Positions 1 through 8,251 of a stretch of DNA of 64,000 nt are shown piece by piece (position 1 is the first letter of the stretch; the number at the start of each line of letters is the position of its first letter). Under the pieces are notes generated by a model. That model was not told the origin of the DNA. It made no database searches and was given only the letters and a program-made list of their open reading frames with translations. Source of the stretch: Pseudobdellovibrionaceae bacterium. Its GTDB lineage: Bacteria > Bdellovibrionota > UBA1018 > UBA6935. The position numbers were made by a program, and so were the translations under genes. Where the stretch lies: NCBI GenBank assembly GCA_002722705.1, contig PBMP01000041.1, forward strand, positions 1-64,000, read 5' to 3'.

Positions 1-690
1 AGAAGCGGGAAATTCGGGTACGATGAGAGGTCGATTTTTTGGATAAAAAGGATCAATTTTATTCAGCCAGATCTTAAAAAACAAATCATCCCAAGTGTCG
101 GTTGTATGAACTTGTATTTTATTTTTTTTACAAACTTCGATGAAGGACTCTTTAGATTCAAGCTCATAAATTGAATGTTGGATATGTTTTATGAAGAGTT
201 CATCGACTGTTTTTTTAGGCCAAGGGAGAGTAAGGTCAATCTTTTCATCATTAAAATTAATGATTGTTTTTTTTAAGATTTTTGTTGAAAGAAAATAAAC
301 CAGTTCTTGGATTTCTTTCTGAATTGTTTTTTCATCGACATGAGCTTGGTACCATTCAAGCATTCGGAATTCGGGCTGATGACATCGAGAGGTCGGTTCG
401 AACCGAAACGCACTACTCATTTGAAAGATTTTTTCTAACCCCCCAGCGAGTAATTTTTTCATCGCAAATTCAGGAGAAGTGGGAAGAAAGTGTGTTACTT
501 TTTGCGCACCGTAGGGCCTAACTTCAAAAGGGTGGATGTGAGGTTCCATTCCTGGGTTGGGAACCAATAGAGGAGTCGGGGTTTCTTGATAGCCTTTTTC
601 TTGAAAAAAAGACCGAATGTTCATTTCCGTTTTTAAGAAAATATCGGTTCCATGTATTCGCCTGGGATGAAGAATGGTTTCGAAGTCCAT
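1..690 (-). CDS. epmA: EpmA/GenX-like lysyl-tRNA synthetase paralogue, C-terminus outside window
   Basis: This is the N-terminal 230 codons of a class II lysyl-tRNA-synthetase-like protein that runs off the left edge. Translation of the minus strand gives the class II motif 2 region (HFLPTSPEFAMKKLLAGG, then a run ending CHQPEFRMLEWYQAH), and the last visible residues are PLIVPEFPAS. In the EpmA (PoxA/GenX) family the enzyme attaches beta-lysine to elongation factor P. There is no N-terminal OB-fold anticodon-binding domain, and the class II core starts within 20 residues of the ATG, which separates EpmA-type proteins from true LysRS. The ATG at 690 is preceded by an in-frame TGA five codons upstream. 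A truncated LysRS paralogue of unknown substrate is the alternative. Confidence 0.82.
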   Translation of the reverse strand, partial: MDFETILHPRRIHGTDIFLKTEMNIRSFFQEKGYQETPTPLLVPNPGMEPHIHPFEVRPYGAQKVTHFLPTSPEFAMKKLLAGGLEKIFQMSSAFRFEPTSRCHQPEFRMLEWYQAHVDEKTIQKEIQELVYFLSTKILKKTIINFNDEKIDLTLPWPKKTVDELFIKHIQHSIYELESKESFIEVCKKNKIQVHTTDTWDDLFFKIWLNKIDPFYPKNRPLIVPEFPAS

Positions 691-766
691 TCCCTCATTT
701 ATTCAACTTTTTTTAAGGATACAATGGCAAATTGCATAAAATTCGAGATTACAAAAAATACGGAGA

Positions 767-1408
767 GTGATAAGTTTCTGCCAAATGAAGATTTTTCCAA
801 AAGATTTAGAAAATCTACTCAGTGCAAACCTTTCTTATGAGCCTCGTTTTCCAAAATCTTGGTTAGAGGGAATTTCATGGAGACCTGCCTCGGTTCTTGC
901 CCTCTTTGCGAACGATCAAAATAACACCTCATTATTATTGACTCAAAGAACTTCGGAGGTAGAAACCCACAAAGGGCAGGTTTCTTTCCCTGGTGGGATG
1001 GTTGATAAAACTGATAAAGATTTGGTGCAAACAGCTTTGAGAGAAACTCATGAAGAAGTGGGGATCTGTCAGACTCAGATTGAAGTGATTGGTGCGCTTC
1101 CGGTTCTCCCTATTCCTGTTTCTTCTTTTGAAGTAACGCCTTGGGTTAGTTTTTTAAAGCAATCTCCAGAAAAAACTTCTTTAAATTTAAACGTTTCAGA
1201 AATAGAAACCGCATTTTGGGTCCCGATAAAAGATTTTTTAGATCCGTCTGTGTATGTGCGTGAAACGAGAGAAGGGATGTTTCAGGGAAAGAAATATTCG
1301 TTTGAGACTCATGTCTATCGAGTTCAAAATCAAGTGGTTTGGGGAGCTACTGCTGCGATGATACATTTGATTTTAAATTCGTTACAAAAAGATCACAAAA
1401 AAGGGTGA
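767..1408 (+). CDS. Nudix hydrolase, CoA pyrophosphatase-like (NudL family)
   Basis: Nudix hydrolase of 213 residues that should cleave a nucleoside diphosphate linked to another moiety; CoA and its derivatives are typical for this subfamily. The Nudix box is clear and complete: GGMVDKTDKDLVQTALRETH followed by EEVGI, with the metal-binding RExxEE glutamates. The upstream GQVSFPGG segment matches the CoA-pyrophosphatase signature LLTxRs...HxGQvsFPGG. The start is uncertain: GTG at 767 has GGAG almost touching it, and ATG at 785 has the same GGAG about 19 bases away. It is followed by a secreted barrel protein and a methyltransferase on the same strand, with no obvious functional link. Confidence 0.85.
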   Translation: MISFCQMKIFPKDLENLLSANLSYEPRFPKSWLEGISWRPASVLALFANDQNNTSLLLTQRTSEVETHKGQVSFPGGMVDKTDKDLVQTALRETHEEVGICQTQIEVIGALPVLPIPVSSFEVTPWVSFLKQSPEKTSLNLNVSEIETAFWVPIKDFLDPSVYVRETREGMFQGKKYSFETHVYRVQNQVVWGATAAMIHLILNSLQKDHKKG

Positions 1409-1440
1409 AGCTCGTTGATTTATGAGTTATTTCCTTATGT

Positions 1441-2025
1441 ATGAAAATATTTGGACTTTTATTGTTTTTGGTTAATTTTTCTCTTTACGCTCAAGATAAT
1501 ATTTCGGGTGAAATTAAAGATCGCCGAATGAATGAGGTGATGAAGACAGAGCAGGTTCCTTCAAATGAACCCGTACTGATTTCGGAATCTTCAGAAAAAT
1601 GGAAAGGAGCTCCACAAAAGAAGCAATTTACTTCAGGGGGGCTTTTTGGTCTTGGTGTTTTCAATGGTTCTGCGGCATTTTCAGGAGAAGCAAATTTTGG
1701 TTTTAAGTTAATGAATCGAGGGTTTGCTCCAGATTTAAATAACCAAGTTTTTTTAGAAGTTCTGATGGGTCCAAATTTTTTAAAGGGTTCTACTGCTTGG
1801 AGATATGGCGCCCAATTAAGATGGGACTTCACTTATGACTTAGATTGGACTTTTTATGCCATCGGAGGGTTAGGTGGCTTTTTTGCTTCAGATGATCTAG
1901 GAGGGCAGTTTCAATTCTTTCCTCGATTTGGAGTGGGAGCGTTTTTGTTTTTTACGGATCTTTTTGCATTACGTGGCGAAATCAGTCATGAAGCTACGAC
2001 TATTGGTTTCTCTTTTTGGTACTAA
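1441..2025 (+). CDS. Exported outer-membrane beta-barrel-like protein
   Basis: Protein of 194 residues with a classical signal peptide (MKIFGLLLFLVNFSLYA, cleavage before QDN). After about 50 polar residues comes a glycine- and aromatic-rich region with alternating hydrophobic strands (GGLFGLGVFNG, FYAIGGLGGFFA, FPRFGVGAFLFF), ending in the aromatic C-terminus GFSFWY that is typical of BAM-inserted outer-membrane barrels. The length suits an eight-stranded barrel. No family is recognised and no function is proposed. The stop codon overlaps the start of the following methyltransferase gene by one base (TAATG), so the two are probably co-translated. Confidence 0.75.
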   Translation: MKIFGLLLFLVNFSLYAQDNISGEIKDRRMNEVMKTEQVPSNEPVLISESSEKWKGAPQKKQFTSGGLFGLGVFNGSAAFSGEANFGFKLMNRGFAPDLNNQVFLEVLMGPNFLKGSTAWRYGAQLRWDFTYDLDWTFYAIGGLGGFFASDDLGGQFQFFPRFGVGAFLFFTDLFALRGEISHEATTIGFSFWY

Positions 2026-2675
2026 TGGTGTCTGAGAATCAAGGCTTTTGGAAAGGTGCTGCTTATTGGGATTCTCGGTATCGCGAAGGAAATACTCCGT
2101 GGCAGATGAGTGGGCCCTCATCCACTTTGATTTCTCTTTTGTCTGAAGCTTCTCTTTCTTGTGGAGCCACCGTTTTAGTGCCAGGGTGTGGAACGGGTGC
2201 GGATGCGTTGTATTTTGCTCATCAAGGGTTTCAGGTTTCTGCGGTTGATTTTTCCAAAACGGCTGTTGATGATTTGAGAGTGCAGGCGAGGAGATGTGAA
2301 GTTCCTTTAGAGGTCCTTCGGTCTGATTTTTTTGATATTCCATCGACGTGGAATCAGACATTTGATCTTGTGGTGGAACATACTTTTTTTTGTGCGATTG
2401 ATCCTAAGGATCGAGAAAATTATGTTTCTAGAGTAAAAGAGCTTTTAAAGCCGCAAGGGCTTTGGATTGGGGCTCTTTTTTTAACGAATGAAAAAGAGTT
2501 GTATGCTGCCCCTCTCTTTATGGAAAGAAACGGCCCTCCTTTTTTAACTTCAGTAGATGTATTTAAAAAACTTTTTTCAAATGATTTTGAAATGAAGAAA
2601 CTTGAAATGTCTCAAGCCGCTCATCCAAAGCGTCAAGGAAACGAATGGGCTGCTCTTTTACAGTTAAAAAAATAA
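2025..2675 (+). CDS. Class I SAM-dependent methyltransferase, TPMT-like
   Basis: Methyltransferase of 216 residues from the ATG at 2025. The early YREGNTPWQMSGPS segment resembles the W/Y-xxGxxPWd signature of thiopurine S-methyltransferase-like proteins. Motif I is VLVPGCGTGADALYFAHQG, followed by the acidic VSAVDFS of motif II, which binds the ribose of S-adenosylmethionine. The acceptor cannot be read from sequence; relatives methylate small thiol, selenium or tellurium compounds or halides. TTG at 2016 would be an in-frame earlier start, but the ATG overlapping the upstream stop is preferred. The gene ends at a bidirectional terminator. Confidence 0.85.
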   Translation: MVSENQGFWKGAAYWDSRYREGNTPWQMSGPSSTLISLLSEASLSCGATVLVPGCGTGADALYFAHQGFQVSAVDFSKTAVDDLRVQARRCEVPLEVLRSDFFDIPSTWNQTFDLVVEHTFFCAIDPKDRENYVSRVKELLKPQGLWIGALFLTNEKELYAAPLFMERNGPPFLTSVDVFKKLFSNDFEMKKLEMSQAAHPKRQGNEWAALLQLKK

Positions 2676-2713
2676 AAGCCACTTTCTTACGTTTTAAATA
2701 AAAAAGTGGCTTT
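2675..2713. terminator. Bidirectional intrinsic terminator between convergent genes
   Basis: Perfect 11-bp inverted repeat, AAAGCCACTTT at 2675-2685 and AAAGTGGCTTT at 2703-2713, flanked by A-rich and T-rich sequence. It sits between the methyltransferase gene and the minus-strand lipoprotein gene and can serve both. Confidence 0.75.
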
Positions 2714-2735
2714 GTAGTTCTTTCTATTTTTATGT

Positions 2736-3779
2736 CTATTGGCTGATACCAATCATATTATAGAGTTTTGTATTTGTTCCGTCTCCAGGAGATACTCCTA
2801 CACAGAAGAGCATAGTTTTTCCTGAACCTCCTGCATTTGCAGAAACTTGGCAAAGCATTGGATTAGAGCCCGCAGCTGTTGTGACAGTCGTTTTGAAAAA
2901 ACCATTTGACGGAGAATTATGAGAAGAGACTGAGATTGTTGCAACATCAGTTGTTGATACCACTCCATTTTCTACGTCAGTGTAGACAGCTCCCGTTCCA
3001 CTTGAGGTTGAATTGAAAGTAATAGAAAGGGGCTGTGTTTGGTTTGCTCCACTTTGACTTTGATCAAATAGAATTCCCGTAAAGGTTTTTACAATATTTG
3101 CAGGATTGTAATAAGCACTTTTAGTCGCTACAATTGTTCCTCCGGCTGTTCGAACGAGGGCTCCTCCTCCTTGGGTAAGCCACATGTTTCCAGCTCCACC
3201 GTCAATGGTGACGACTCCACCACTACAGGTATCAATAGTAAGAGAAGTTCCTGCTCCCAATGAGTTATAGCCTAAGTCATAGCGAGTCGGAATTGAAGGA
3301 GAGTTCGTCGCATAGGTGTAGCTGAATGTTCCAAAAAGATCAGCTCCCGAGATTAAAGAGCTCCCCCCGTCGTAGTCAGTCACAATCCAATTCAGAGAAA
3401 GATCCGATGTTGGACAGTCATTGAGAGCAACCATTGGAATGATTTCTCCTGAATCAAATGGCTTTAATAAAAATGCAAAGCCAGGAATTTGGAGTCCATA
3501 GGCTTGAGCACCGACAGTGGGTCCTCCTGAGCCAGTTACAGAATCCACAGTAAGTTTTAAAAATCCGCTACTCAGTGTTACATAGGTACCAGCAACGGTG
3601 AAGTCAACACTTCCTCCTACGGTTGTTCTTTTTTCAATTGAAAATCCGTTACCTGGAGTAAAAGTAGCAGTATATGCGGATCCGGGACCTCCATAGGAAG
3701 TTCCACTGGACCCTGCTCCACCACTTCCACAAGAATTAATAAGAGCTCCGATAAAGAGCAATAGGAATGCTTTTTTTAT
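2736..3779 (-). CDS. Gly/Ser/Thr-rich lipoprotein, possible AUA start
   Basis: The reading frame contains a textbook lipoprotein leader, KKAFLLLFIGALINSC-GSGG, so the mature protein is probably a lipidated, Gly/Ser/Thr-rich surface or periplasmic protein of about 330 residues. No domain is recognised. The frame has no ATG or GTG before the leader. The first usable initiator is TTG at 3761, which would remove both lysines and lie about 22 bases from the strong GGAGGAG at 3784-3790. An ATA codon at 3777-3779 lies 4 bases from that Shine-Dalgarno and restores the whole leader, so I place the start there. A one-base length error in the A7 run next to it, joining an upstream ATG, is the alternative. 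A homologue search would settle the N-terminus. Confidence 0.6.
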   Translation of the reverse strand: MKKAFLLLFIGALINSCGSGGAGSSGTSYGGPGSAYTATFTPGNGFSIEKRTTVGGSVDFTVAGTYVTLSSGFLKLTVDSVTGSGGPTVGAQAYGLQIPGFAFLLKPFDSGEIIPMVALNDCPTSDLSLNWIVTDYDGGSSLISGADLFGTFSYTYATNSPSIPTRYDLGYNSLGAGTSLTIDTCSGGVVTIDGGAGNMWLTQGGGALVRTAGGTIVATKSAYYNPANIVKTFTGILFDQSQSGANQTQPLSITFNSTSSGTGAVYTDVENGVVSTTDVATISVSSHNSPSNGFFKTTVTTAAGSNPMLCQVSANAGGSGKTMLFCVGVSPGDGTNTKLYNMIGISQ

Positions 3780-3866
3780 AAATCTCCTCCATAAGTGAAA
3801 TTTGATTTTATTAGTTTATGAATAAATTTTTGCATGAAGGAGAGTGATAAAAAAGGTAAAAAAAAA

Positions 3867-3890
3867 AGGAAGCTCTTTTCAGAGCTTCCT
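3867..3890 (-). terminator. Intrinsic terminator of the porin-like gene
   Basis: Perfect 10-bp inverted repeat AGGAAGCTCT / AGAGCTTCCT with a 4-base loop. On the minus strand the stem is followed by ten uridines, the expected form for the gene ending at 3919. Confidence 0.85.
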
Positions 3891-3918
3891 TTCCTATAAG
3901 TTTGACTATGATTTCAAA

Positions 3919-4962
3919 CTACCAAGTGTAAGTCAAGCTGGCAGCAGTGAAGAAACCATCGTTCACACCGAAGTCATCTTCGAGGTTGTTGTTTGCGTCA
4001 GCAGAAGTTGAACCCCCGATGACCCAATCAAGATCAACTGGACCAAATTTCCAAGTTGAACCGAAGTTTGCATTCATTGCGTTAGCTGTAGTGACTTGGT
4101 GGTTTTGGTCATAAACGTTGTATCCAAAACCAGCTCTCATTGTCCACCAGCTGAAGAAATCACCTTCAGCAGCTACGTTTAAAGGAACAACAGTTCTGTT
4201 TGTACTTGCTGTAGAACCAGTGTTTTTAGAAACGTGCTTGAATAATCCGATGTTATAAGAAAGTTTTACACCTTCTCCAACAGTTGTGTTTCTGTTGATT
4301 GCCAATCCGTAACGGTTGTTTGAGATACCGTCTTTGATTGAGTCTTTTCTCCAAGCAACAACTGGTGACCATTCACCCCAGTGGTAACGAAGACCAGCTG
4401 CGATTTTTTGGTGAGTAAGATCAACTGCAGGAACTTTTTCTTTACCAAGCACTTTGAAGTGAAGGAATGGTTCGAAATTCGCAACAGAAACCCCAGCTTT
4501 TAAATCAAGGTCTGTATCTGAGTTATCGCCGTTTTTAGCAGCAGCGTAACCAAGTCCAACCCCCCACTTAACTCCATGGTCTCCCCCGAAGATCACTTCA
4601 AGAGGTCTCATGTTAGCAGCAGTTCCGTAAGCAGGAAGATCGTTTTGTCGGTTCATGAAAACACCAAGGTTAAAAGAACCAAAGTTAGTTACGATTCCAC
4701 CCATTGAAACGTTACCCGCAGTTGACGAGTTAATGTCTCTTTCTAGAGTCACCCAGTTTGTGTAGTCATTAACATACGCTGGGTTGTAGTTCATGTTGTA
4801 TGCGTCATCGACGAAGAACGAACCAGAAGTACCTTGAGCATCAAGGATTCCGACTCCACCGTCTCCTGTTCCGAAAACGAGTGTTCTTGCTCGTGAAGCC
4901 ATTGCGTTATTTGCAGACAAAGCTGCGACTGTTAGACAAATGATGAGGATTCTTTTAGTCAT
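3919..4962 (-). CDS. Major porin-like outer-membrane protein
   Basis: Protein of 347 residues with a cleavable signal peptide (MTKRILIICLTVAALSANNAMA, then SRA). It then has many alternating amphipathic strands rich in Gly, Asn and aromatics and ends in SLTYTW, a C-terminal aromatic that fits BAM insertion. Length and pattern fit a 14-16-stranded barrel, but no porin family is named with confidence. Codon choice (AAC, GTT, CCA, few rare codons) is visibly more selective than in its neighbours, as expected for an abundant protein. It has a good AGGAGAG ribosome site, its own terminator and a long structured leader. Role inferred: a general or substrate-preferring channel. Confidence 0.7.
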   Translation of the reverse strand: MTKRILIICLTVAALSANNAMASRARTLVFGTGDGGVGILDAQGTSGSFFVDDAYNMNYNPAYVNDYTNWVTLERDINSSTAGNVSMGGIVTNFGSFNLGVFMNRQNDLPAYGTAANMRPLEVIFGGDHGVKWGVGLGYAAAKNGDNSDTDLDLKAGVSVANFEPFLHFKVLGKEKVPAVDLTHQKIAAGLRYHWGEWSPVVAWRKDSIKDGISNNRYGLAINRNTTVGEGVKLSYNIGLFKHVSKNTGSTASTNRTVVPLNVAAEGDFFSWWTMRAGFGYNVYDQNHQVTTANAMNANFGSTWKFGPVDLDWVIGGSTSADANNNLEDDFGVNDGFFTAASLTYTW

Positions 4963-5381
4963 CCTATCTCTCCTTTTTTCACTAGACTAGTGTACTGATT
5001 CACATTTTCATTCCTATGACTACAAAGAGACTTCGAAGATCTCTTCCCATAAAACTCCCTTCTTAGGAGTCAACGTAAAGTCAGTACTGCAAGACTTTCG
5101 TAAGGGCGTCAGCTCTTTACTAGAAGTGACGTAACCTTTCCTTACTACTGTTGTCAGAAGAACAAATGCTTACCCACAGGTTAGTCTTTTTTGATCTGGT
5201 GTCAACACCTTTACGCCCTACTAGGGATTGTATGAATGCGATGAGTCATTTCAGTGATTGTTTATTTCTCATTTAGATTGTTTTTTTTTATGAACGATTG
5301 TTTATTTTTTGACGCAAGTCACTTGTTCTTTTTAATCAAAAAGAAGCGACTTAAAACGCAAAGTGAATCTATAATAATAGT
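4963..5381. promoter_or_regulatory. Long structured leader/promoter region between porin and ftsK
   Basis: The 419-bp gap between divergent genes has no convincing ORF. On the porin side there are three consecutive inverted repeats: 5025-5045 (AAGAGA / TCTCTT), 5054-5070 (ACTCC / GGAGT) and 5077-5098 (AAAGTC / GACTTT). Further upstream GGTGT-CA-ACACC (5198-5209) contains a TTGACA-like minus-strand -35 box, with only a weak -10 17 bases on. This suggests a structured 5' untranslated region for the porin mRNA. No known riboswitch class was recognised. Confidence 0.4.
5256..5307 (+). repeat. Two direct 12-bp repeats upstream of ftsK
   Basis: GATTGTTTATTT occurs at 5256-5267 and again at 5296-5307, exactly 40 bp apart (about four helical turns), 75-126 bases before the ftsK start. 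This spacing is compatible with a protein-binding site pair, but the region is AT-rich and the repeat could be chance. Confidence 0.35.
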
Positions 5382-7961
5382 ATGGCGAATCGTAACTCTT
5401 CACGGATGGCGGGTGAGAAAAGCATTGCAATGGAAGTTTTTGCTGTTTTTGTTTTTGCGGCGGCTCTTTTTTCAATTTTATCATTAGCAACATATTCTTC
5501 AGAAGATCCTTCGTTCTTTTCAAATATTTCAAAGAATGCGGAGAATTGGTGTGGAATCGCAGGAGCATATTTTTCTTCTTTGCTTTTGCTCTCGATGGGG
5601 TTGGGAGCATTTCTTATTCCTGCAGCGCTTTTATTTATTTCTGCCACTCTTTATCAAAGAGAAGGGGCGGTACGAGTGCTTGGTATTGTCAGTGGAATGG
5701 TTTTTTCTGTAATGGCTCTTACTGTCTTTTTGACACTTCAGTGGGAAGTCTTTCCTTTTGGAGGGGCTTACTTGCTTACGGGAGGTGCTTTTGGATCTTG
5801 GATGGCACAGTGGCTTTCAGATGTTTTTAATCCTATTGGAGCAAGTTTAGTTGCTGCAGCACTTTTTTTAATTGCATTTGTAATGTCTACGCCTTTAGTT
5901 GTGTCTCGTGCATTAGGTTTGGCATTGCAATCTGTGAGTTCTTGGTTTTGGAGAGCTACCACCGTTCTTTCGACTTACTTCATTTATTTATTGGGATTAT
6001 TCACCGTAAGAGTATCAAAAATGATTTCTCAAGCTCTGAGGCATTTCGCCTTTCGAATGATGGAGTTGAGTCATGCTCAGTTAGTTCATTTTAAAGAGTA
6101 TCGTGAAAATAAAAAACAGCTTCCAGATCCTGAAGAACCGATTGAAGTAGAAGCTGAGGTTTTAAATGATCCAGTCGTCGAGTTAGAGATTGATGAAGAA
6201 TTATCAATGGAAGATGAAGAGGACGAGCTTGAGGAAGAAGAGAGTGATGAAGATGAATATGAGGACGACGAAGACGAAGAGTATGAGGACGAAGAATACG
6301 AAGAGGAAGATGAAGAGGAGGACGACGAAGAACCTGAATCTTCTTTAAAGAAAGCTCCCGAAATTCTCCCAAGACAAAATGAAAAACTAGAAGAGATTTC
6401 ACAAAAAGCAGCAGAGAAACTTGCAAAAGCAAGAGCATCAAGTCGACGACCAGGGCAGTGGAAACTTCCAAGTATTGAATTTTTAGATCGTCCACCAAAA
6501 TCAGATGCATCAGTTGATCGAGAAAAACTGATTGAAAATTCTCGTATTTTAAAACAAAAATTTGCAGATTTTGGTATCGAAGGAGAAGTAACAGCGGTTC
6601 GTCCTGGACCTGTGATTACTTTGTATGAGTTTAAGCCAGGTCCTGGAATAAAGGTTTCAAGGATTGCAGCTCTGTCAGATGATCTTTCAATGGCTCTTTC
6701 AGCCAGAAGTGTCCGAATTTTAGCTCCCCTTCCTGGAAAATCGGTAGTGGGAATTGAAATTCCGAGTGAACAGAGAGAGAAAGTTTTTTTAAGAGAGTTT
6801 TTAAGTAAAAAGGACTTTTACGAAAATACAAAAGAAATTCCGGTAGTCATGGGAAAAGATATTGGTGGGCAATCGATCATGTCGGATCTTGCTCGAATGC
6901 CTCACCTTCTTTGTGCAGGTCAGACGGGATCTGGAAAGTCCGTTTTTATGAACGGATTGATTTGTTCTTTGCTTTACCGTTTCACTCCTGATGAACTTCG
7001 TATGATTTTAGTTGACCCTAAGTATATTGAATTTCGATCTTATCAAGATTTGCCTCATTTGCTTTTACCTATTGTTGATGATGCTGAGCATGCGAGTACG
7101 GCTCTTAAATGGGCGGTCCGTGAAATGGAACGACGGTATAGAATTCTTGCAAAGATGGAAGTCAGAAATCTTGCTTCTTTTAATGAAAAAGTGGAGGCGA
7201 TGGGTTCAGAGGTTGTTGCAGATCTTCTTCAAGCAGAAGAAAGTGAAACGTCTCGAACCTCTCCTGTTTCTGGTTCTGACTGGATTGAAAGTTTTGAAGT
7301 AGGAGAAAGTGGAGAACCTCTGATCGGAAAACTCCCTTATATTGTCGTGATCATTGATGAGTTAGCTGACCTCATGATGCTTGCTAAAAAAGATGTGGAA
7401 GTTTCGATCGCTCGGATTGCTCAAAAGGCGAGAGCTGCGGGGATACATTTAGTCATTGCAACGCAAAGACCTTCAACTGATGTAGTTACGGGATTAATTA
7501 AAGCAAATTTACCTTCAAGAGCCTCGTTCTCATTAGCAAGTGCCGTTGATTCTAAGACCATTTTAGATAAAGGTGGTGCAGAGCGGCTCCTTGGACAGGG
7601 AGATATGTTATTCATTCCACCTGGTTCTTCTCAGTTTCAAAGGCTTCATGGGGCTTTTGTGTCTGATCAAGAAATTAATAAAATTACTTCCTTTTTAAGA
7701 GCTCAGGGAAAACCCGTCTATCGAGATGAAATCTTAACCGATGAAGAAGAGGGCATAGATTCTGGAGATGAAGATCAAGATGCACTTTTTGAAGAAGGTG
7801 TTGCGTTAATTCGTCATTCTGGTCATGCTTCTGCTAGCTTTTTACAAAGGCACTTAAAGATCGGCTACAATAGAGCTGCTCGAATGATTGAAATGATGGA
7901 GGCTCGAGGGATTGTTGGACCATCCGAGGGTTCGAAGCCTAGACAAGTGCTTATCCGTTGA
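5382..7961 (+). CDS. ftsK: DNA translocase FtsK/SpoIIIE
   Basis: Hexameric ATP-driven DNA pump acting at the septum to clear and align chromosome ends. The 859 residues show about four N-terminal membrane segments (residues 15-200). A highly acidic linker follows (about 250-320, dominated by Glu/Asp/Tyr), then the FtsK alpha/beta motor with Walker A AGQTGSGKSVFMNG (about 513-526), Walker B IVVIIDELADLMM and the ATQRPSTDVVTG motif. A C-terminal winged-helix gamma domain (GYNRAARMIEMMEARGIVG) would read KOPS-like sites. No Shine-Dalgarno precedes the ATG. Instead TATAAT lies at 5370-5375, close enough that the transcript could be nearly leaderless. The acidic linker replaces the Pro/Gln-rich linker of enterobacteria. 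Confidence 0.96.
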   Translation: MANRNSSRMAGEKSIAMEVFAVFVFAAALFSILSLATYSSEDPSFFSNISKNAENWCGIAGAYFSSLLLLSMGLGAFLIPAALLFISATLYQREGAVRVLGIVSGMVFSVMALTVFLTLQWEVFPFGGAYLLTGGAFGSWMAQWLSDVFNPIGASLVAAALFLIAFVMSTPLVVSRALGLALQSVSSWFWRATTVLSTYFIYLLGLFTVRVSKMISQALRHFAFRMMELSHAQLVHFKEYRENKKQLPDPEEPIEVEAEVLNDPVVELEIDEELSMEDEEDELEEEESDEDEYEDDEDEEYEDEEYEEEDEEEDDEEPESSLKKAPEILPRQNEKLEEISQKAAEKLAKARASSRRPGQWKLPSIEFLDRPPKSDASVDREKLIENSRILKQKFADFGIEGEVTAVRPGPVITLYEFKPGPGIKVSRIAALSDDLSMALSARSVRILAPLPGKSVVGIEIPSEQREKVFLREFLSKKDFYENTKEIPVVMGKDIGGQSIMSDLARMPHLLCAGQTGSGKSVFMNGLICSLLYRFTPDELRMILVDPKYIEFRSYQDLPHLLLPIVDDAEHASTALKWAVREMERRYRILAKMEVRNLASFNEKVEAMGSEVVADLLQAEESETSRTSPVSGSDWIESFEVGESGEPLIGKLPYIVVIIDELADLMMLAKKDVEVSIARIAQKARAAGIHLVIATQRPSTDVVTGLIKANLPSRASFSLASAVDSKTILDKGGAERLLGQGDMLFIPPGSSQFQRLHGAFVSDQEINKITSFLRAQGKPVYRDEILTDEEEGIDSGDEDQDALFEEGVALIRHSGHASASFLQRHLKIGYNRAARMIEMMEARGIVGPSEGSKPRQVLIR

Positions 7962-7975
7962 GTTAGGGTGGATCT

Positions 7976-8251
7976 GTGATTCATTTATTGCTTTTAATAT
8001 TGGGAATAGGAGGACTTGGAGGGGGTATCCTCTTTGCCGAGCCTTCAGACTCTCCCCCTTCTGTTGAAAAAAAAACTTTTAATGACAAAAAAGAAGAAAA
8101 AACAACACCGAAAAAAGTTAGAAGAAGTCGATGGCGAGAAAAAAGGTATGAGGGAACCACTGCCAGGAAAAGAATCCAAGAGTCAGAAGTGGTTATCAGA
8201 AGCTGGTATAAAGATTCACGTGGCCAAAGGCTCGTCGTGGATCCGGATTAG
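7976..8251 (+). CDS. Possible small exported protein overlapping cca start (doubtful)
   Basis: A GTG-initiated frame of 91 codons begins 15 bases after ftsK. It is preceded by TAGGGTGGAT, a passable ribosome site, and encodes a credible signal peptide (MIHLLLLILGIGGLGGGILFA, then EPSDSPPSV). The rest is Lys/Arg/Glu-rich and shares 170 bp out of frame with the proposed start of the nucleotidyltransferase gene. If that enzyme instead starts at ATG 8148, the overlap shrinks to about 100 bp. I cannot decide whether this is a real secreted peptide or a chance frame. Confidence 0.3.
   Translation: MIHLLLLILGIGGLGGGILFAEPSDSPPSVEKKTFNDKKEEKTTPKKVRRSRWREKRYEGTTARKRIQESEVVIRSWYKDSRGQRLVVDPD

Noticed and set aside
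4963-5250. Known riboswitch in the porin leader
   Set aside because: The hairpins do not match the conserved core of any riboswitch class I know; kept only as a structured leader.
5256-5307. DnaA-box cluster or replication origin near ftsK
   Set aside because: The repeats are not TTATnCACA-like and no dnaA/dnaN genes are near.
6091-6510. Long minus-strand frame opposite the ftsK acidic linker
   Set aside because: It arises from the repetitive GAAGAT-type codons of the linker on the other strand; Leu/Arg/His-rich low-complexity peptide.
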